38,911 nt of DNA, taken from positions 1 to 38,911 of the forward strand of contig AYTS01000063.1 of NCBI GenBank assembly GCA_002009475.1, written 5' to 3'. How positions within the stretch are numbered: the first letter of the stretch is position 1; every line of letters begins with the position of its first letter. This document shows, in pieces, positions 36,049 through 38,911 of this stretch. The position numbers and the translations under genes were made by a program. This DNA comes from Candidatus Brocadia carolinensis. Its GTDB lineage: Bacteria > Planctomycetota > Brocadiia > Brocadiales > Brocadiaceae. Under the pieces are notes generated by a model. The model had not been told where the DNA came from. It ran no database searches and saw nothing but the letters and a program-made list of their open reading frames with translations.

Positions 36049-37746
36049 ATGGATTATTTTATAAAAACCATCATATCTTTATTAAAAGGGAAAATAGACC
36101 TTCCTGAAGAAGAAATAAAAACCCTCCTCGAAATACCACCCGACTTCAAGATGGGCGATTACGCCTTCCCCTGCTATGGTCTTGCAAAAACCCTGAAAAA
36201 ATCCCCAAACGTCATTGCCGGTGAACTGGCAAAAGACCTTCATGCCGGCAAACCAATAGAAGCCGTACGGGCCGTTGGCCCTTACATAAACTTCTTTGTG
36301 GACAAAACAACTTTGTCAGAGACCGTTTTGAAAACCATTTCTAAAGAGCGTGACGGATATGGAAACAAGGATGTCGGCAAAGGAAAGACGGTTGTTGTCG
36401 ACTTCTCTTCCCCAAACATCGCCAAACACCTTGCCGTCCATCATCTCCGTTCTGCACTGATCGGGAATGCCATCTGCAATAGTTACAAAACCCTTGGGTA
36501 TACCTGCGTTGGGATTAATCACCTTGGCGATTGGGGCACGCAATTCGGGCAGTTGATCGTTGCCTATAAAAAATGGGGAAGTGAAAACGCCCACCATACC
36601 TACACGGTTACTGATCTGAACAACCTTTACGTAAAGTTTCATCAGGAAGCAGAAAAGGATCCGGGGTTAGAAGACGAGGCAAGGGCATGGTTCAAAAAGC
36701 TCGAGTCCGGAGACCCTGGGGCAAAAGAACTCTGGCAGTACTTCAAGGATATCAGTTTGCAAGAATTCCAGAAGATATACGATATGCTTGGGATACACTT
36801 CGATGCCTTTGTTGGTGAGAGTTTTTACAATACCATGGTTGAAGACACCATAACAAGAATTAAAGAAAAGGGATTGTCCAGGGTTAGTGAGCAGGCATTG
36901 ATTGTTGACTTAGAACCTTACAATATGCCTCCATGTCTCCTCCGCAAGAAAGACGATACCACCCTTTACGCCACCCGTGATATTGCCGCTGCAGAATACC
37001 GGAAGAAGACCTACGACTTTGACAGGATGATTTATGTGGTCGGTTCCGAGCAAAAGCTGCATTTTAACCAGTTTTTCAAAGTTTTGGAGTTGATGGGTCA
37101 CAATTGGGCGGATCGTTGTGTGCACGTGGATTTTGGTCTCATGAAATTTAAAGACGGCAAGATGTCTACCCGCAAGGGAAAGGTCGTTCTCCTGGAAGAT
37201 CTGTTAATCGAGGCCGTTGGACGTATCCGAAAAATTATAGAACAAAAGAATCCTTCTTTAGAAAATAAAGAGGCTGTCGCCAGTGACGTAGGCATTGGGG
37301 CAGTCATCTTCGCCGATCTGTGCACCAAACGCAGCAAGGACGTGGTCTTTGACTGGGATGAGGTGCTCAATTTCGAGGGTGAAACAGGTCCATATGTTCA
37401 GTATACCCATGCCCGACTCTGCAGTATCTTGCGAAAATACGGAAAACCTGTAACGGCAGAGATACGTTTTGAATTGTTGAAAGAAGACGAGACCTTTATC
37501 CTGATCAAGAATTTAGGGCAATTTCCCTCCATTATCCTGAAGGCGGCTGAGTTTTATGAACCCTCTTTGATCTGCAATTATCTGATTGATGTCTGTGGCA
37601 ACCTGAATAGATTCTATAATGCCCATCGTGTCTTATCCGATGATGAGGAACTGACCAAGGCCAGGATATTCTTGGTGGATGCCACCAGACAAGTCATTAA
37701 GAACGGCCTTAAAATATTAGGTATTCACGCCCCTGAGCAGATGTAA
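36049..37746 (+). CDS. argS: Arginine-tRNA ligase
   Basis: The 565-residue class Ia synthetase has the N-terminal Add-1 domain (residues 1-110, FKMGDYAFPCYGLAKTL), the catalytic segment VVVDFSSPNIAKHLAVHHLRS, and the second signature KDGKMSTRKGKVVLLEDLL. The C-terminal DALR anticodon-binding domain (NLNRFYNAHRVL) follows. At the HIGH position the usual HVGH is AVHH, so the first histidine is replaced while the last is kept. Missing KMSKS is normal for ArgRS. No strong SD precedes the ATG (AGAGAAGAA), consistent with translation following trpS. Confidence 0.94.
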   Translation: MDYFIKTIISLLKGKIDLPEEEIKTLLEIPPDFKMGDYAFPCYGLAKTLKKSPNVIAGELAKDLHAGKPIEAVRAVGPYINFFVDKTTLSETVLKTISKERDGYGNKDVGKGKTVVVDFSSPNIAKHLAVHHLRSALIGNAICNSYKTLGYTCVGINHLGDWGTQFGQLIVAYKKWGSENAHHTYTVTDLNNLYVKFHQEAEKDPGLEDEARAWFKKLESGDPGAKELWQYFKDISLQEFQKIYDMLGIHFDAFVGESFYNTMVEDTITRIKEKGLSRVSEQALIVDLEPYNMPPCLLRKKDDTTLYATRDIAAAEYRKKTYDFDRMIYVVGSEQKLHFNQFFKVLELMGHNWADRCVHVDFGLMKFKDGKMSTRKGKVVLLEDLLIEAVGRIRKIIEQKNPSLENKEAVASDVGIGAVIFADLCTKRSKDVVFDWDEVLNFEGETGPYVQYTHARLCSILRKYGKPVTAEIRFELLKEDETFILIKNLGQFPSIILKAAEFYEPSLICNYLIDVCGNLNRFYNAHRVLSDDEELTKARIFLVDATRQVIKNGLKILGIHAPEQM

Positions 37747-37924
37747 AGTTTGTCAATAATAAAGATTTGATCGTATACCGTGTATAGGGTTTTTATATCA
37801 AGTACATTGAAATGATTTTTTCTTTGAAAATATTTTTTGCTTGAAATAATTATAAATAATGTATATTTTATAAATAGTGTATAATATTCAGTCATTAACA
37901 TACTAACACACTAACATAAACATA

Positions 37925-38010
37925 CGATAAAGGTAAACCCTGAGTGATCAGGGGGCACAAAGTGTAGGGTCTTTAAGCTTGCAAGGATGTAGTTAAAGAC
38001 GCACCTGATC
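37925..38010 (+). ncRNA. Candidate cyclic-di-GMP-I (GEMM-I) riboswitch aptamer
   Basis: The segment follows the GEMM-I consensus in order: aaaggtaaac (consensus aaaGGcAAAC), a 6-bp stem ccctga/tcaggg closed by a GNRA loop (gtga), ggcacaaag (consensus gaCGCAAAG), tgtagggtct (consensus ccacGGGuCU), and gtcttt/aaggat enclosing a small hairpin. The 5' half matches well; the 3' half (atgtagttaaagac) is weaker. In addition gatcagg (37947-37953) can pair with cctgatc (38004-38010), which would open the aptamer and could be the switch. A terminator follows 16 bases later. The identification is by eye against a remembered consensus. Confidence 0.6.
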
Positions 38011-38025
38011 CTTTCGTGAAAAGAT

Positions 38026-38079
38026 AGCCTTACTGCCGAAGATGTTTTCAATGAACATTTTTGCAGTAAGGCTTTTTTT
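38026..38079 (+). terminator. Intrinsic terminator of the riboswitch leader
   Basis: The stem agccttactgc / gcagtaaggct (11 bp) has a 26-base loop that can itself form a short inner stem (atgtt/aacat) and is followed by seven Ts. Its position directly after the aptamer-like segment is that of a transcriptional expression platform. Confidence 0.9.
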
Positions 38080-38243
38080 GTTTTATAGGATGTTTACGCC
38101 AAAAAACACTCAAATCCTTTGCTCCTGTTGTTGGTTGATCAAAAAGTTTACAAGTGCAATTAACAGCAGGAGTAAAGAAACAAGTCAAGTGTAAAATAAG
38201 TTGCAAAGCATTTATTTGTAGTAAGTTGAGTTGAATTCAATTT

Positions 38244-38366
38244 ATGACTCTGTTGATTAACTCTCATTTCAACGACATGCTATACTATATATAGCATAAT
38301 ATTGACAATGTAGGATTGTATATGGTATACCGATTTGGTTTGAAAGGACTTAATCAACAGAGTCAT
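38244..38366. mobile_element. 123-bp MITE-like element
   Basis: Perfect 17-bp terminal inverted repeats (atgactctgttgattaa / ttaatcaacagagtcat) bound a non-coding 89-bp interior containing an AT-rich palindrome (tgctata/tatagca, about 38277-38296). The 8-bp tttatgac occurs at both ends (38241-38248 and 38366-38373) and partly overlaps the repeats, so it may be a target duplication or a chance extension. No transposase is inside, so it would have to be moved in trans. Confidence 0.6.
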
Positions 38367-38570
38367 TTATGACTTAAAAATTTTTTTTACAAACGTTTTT
38401 TAACAAAGTAATGTTATGATTCCATACAATGCAATTGTCAATATAAATGTTCATGTTATTATTGCTAACACCTTAGCAATAGAGTTCGATTTGGCAATAA
38501 TGGGTGTTGATTTTCGTATGCGATCCAACACGTCTATCCATCTAAACCATTTTAAAGGGGGGAATTAATC

Positions 38571-38640
38571 ATGGCCTTAGTAAACAACCGCTCGATGCAG
38601 CCTGTTAAGGAATTTTCCCAGCTAAACGTTGTTAACCTAA
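38571..38640 (+). pseudogene. 5' end of a gene apparently interrupted by an insertion sequence
   Basis: An ATG preceded by a strong AAAGGGGGG opens MALVNNRSMQPVKEFSQLNV. The frame stays open to 38864, but from about 38640 onward it overlaps, antisense, a transposase gene end and its flank. The native gene therefore probably survives only as its first 20 or so codons. I do not recognise the protein. The exact junction is not determined. Confidence 0.35.
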
Positions 38641-38698
38641 GTTACGCATTTAAGAGCATAAGTAGCTGGTATACAAGGGTCCTCAAATATTTTCCTCA

Positions 38699-38911
38699 CT
38701 ACAAAGCTGTTTTTTTGAAGGTTATCCGCTTTCTTTTTATCGCCTGTGGATCAACTCCGAGTTTTTTGTATATCTCCCCTTGTGTTGCCTCCACTTCGGT
38801 TGCTACCCGAACATGGTGTACATGGATACCATCTGCATCGGGCAGGACTACGGTTACTACCTGATGCGTCTGTAATATTTGTTTTATCGTATTCCAACTT
38901 CGTGTTTCTCC
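38699..38911 (-). mobile_element. Transposase C-terminal part, IS1634/IS4-superfamily type (cut by window edge)
   Basis: On the minus strand, 70 codons run from the window edge to TAG at 38701-38699. The product reads WNTIKQILQTHQVVTVVLP, then GIHVHHVRVATEVEATQGEI and YKKLGVDP, ending KRITFKKTAL. A 'WxTIRxxL...H...T' stretch followed by a short 'EIYxxLG' tail is how many IS1634-type DDE transposases end. Most of the gene is outside the window. The plus-strand ORF over the same bases is a shadow. The outer inverted repeat probably lies around 38630-38660 (aacctaagttacgcattt), which I cannot prove without the other end. Confidence 0.6.

Larger units (their letters stand above)
37747..38570. other. 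Regulatory and repeat-rich intergenic stretch
   Basis: In order it holds: AT-rich sequence with a -10-like TATAAT at 37880-37885, three tandem taacata/ctaacac-type units (about 37895-37920), a riboswitch-like leader with terminator (37925-38079), a 50-base imperfect hairpin (ctcctgttg ... caacagcaggag type, about 38120-38172), a MITE-like element (38244-38366), and the SD AAAGGGGGG for the ORF at 38571. No gene lies inside it. Confidence 0.6.

Noticed and set aside
38571..38864. 97-residue plus-strand ORF as one full gene
   Set aside because: Its second half lies antisense to a recognisable transposase C terminus, so only the first codons are likely native.

Overview
The window looks like accessory-flanked core sequence from an anaerobic ammonium-oxidising (anammox) planctomycete of the Brocadiales (Kuenenia/Brocadia/Jettenia type). 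The main evidence is an octaheme hydroxylamine-oxidoreductase-like protein preceded by a diheme cytochrome c, a pairing I know from the Kuenenia nitrite-reducing HAO complex. Supporting evidence is a Chlamydia-style giant GreA fusion (PVC superphylum), an LL-diaminopimelate-type aminotransferase beside other lysine and aromatic amino-acid genes, and several periplasmic c-type cytochromes. Base composition is moderately AT-rich. The genus assignment is inference.

Layout. 1-1640: an IS4-type transposase gene runs off the left edge and has cut a PIN-domain gene; then come a small partner ORF, a decayed type III-like DNA methyltransferase remnant and two REP-like hairpins. 1641-3752: secreted M1-type aminopeptidase. 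3995-7247: cupredoxin-like protein, diheme cytochrome c and octaheme HAO-like enzyme, closed by a strong terminator. 7438-11299: hemC (minus), a decayed short ORF, and a polar amino-acid ABC transporter whose binding protein and permease are fused. 11568-16640: small secreted protein, GreA fusion (minus) and archaeal-type PEP carboxylase. 16837-23199: LptF/G-type permease with an extra coiled coil, rhomboid protease, dapB and clpB. 23424-27582: TlpA-like thioredoxin, DUF1254/DUF1214 protein (minus), a ferritin-like remnant and an aspartase-like lyase. 27646-30952: a redox group of cytochrome c'-like protein, rubredoxin, tetraheme cytochrome, TrxB-like flavoprotein and diiron ferritin-like protein. 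31604-34658: DAHP synthase, Nim-like flavin protein and aminotransferase. 35037-37746: trpS and argS. 37925-38911: a cyclic-di-GMP-I-like riboswitch with terminator, a 123-bp MITE-like element, and the start of a gene that seems interrupted by a second insertion sequence running off the right edge. Both edges lie inside insertion sequences, as expected if the window is a whole contig.

Two points stand out. First, five otherwise intact genes (cupredoxin, greA fusion, clpB, tetraheme cytochrome, aroF) and the methyltransferase remnant are broken by single-base indels. Five are in part explained by an A-tract one base too long: every coding A9 tract is out of frame and would be in frame as A8. 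This is either homopolymer sequencing error or sites of polymerase slippage. Second, a candidate c-di-GMP riboswitch controls a gene that mobile DNA appears to have disconnected.

Three families of dispersed intergenic repeats lie between the genes. No tRNA, rRNA or CRISPR array was recognised.
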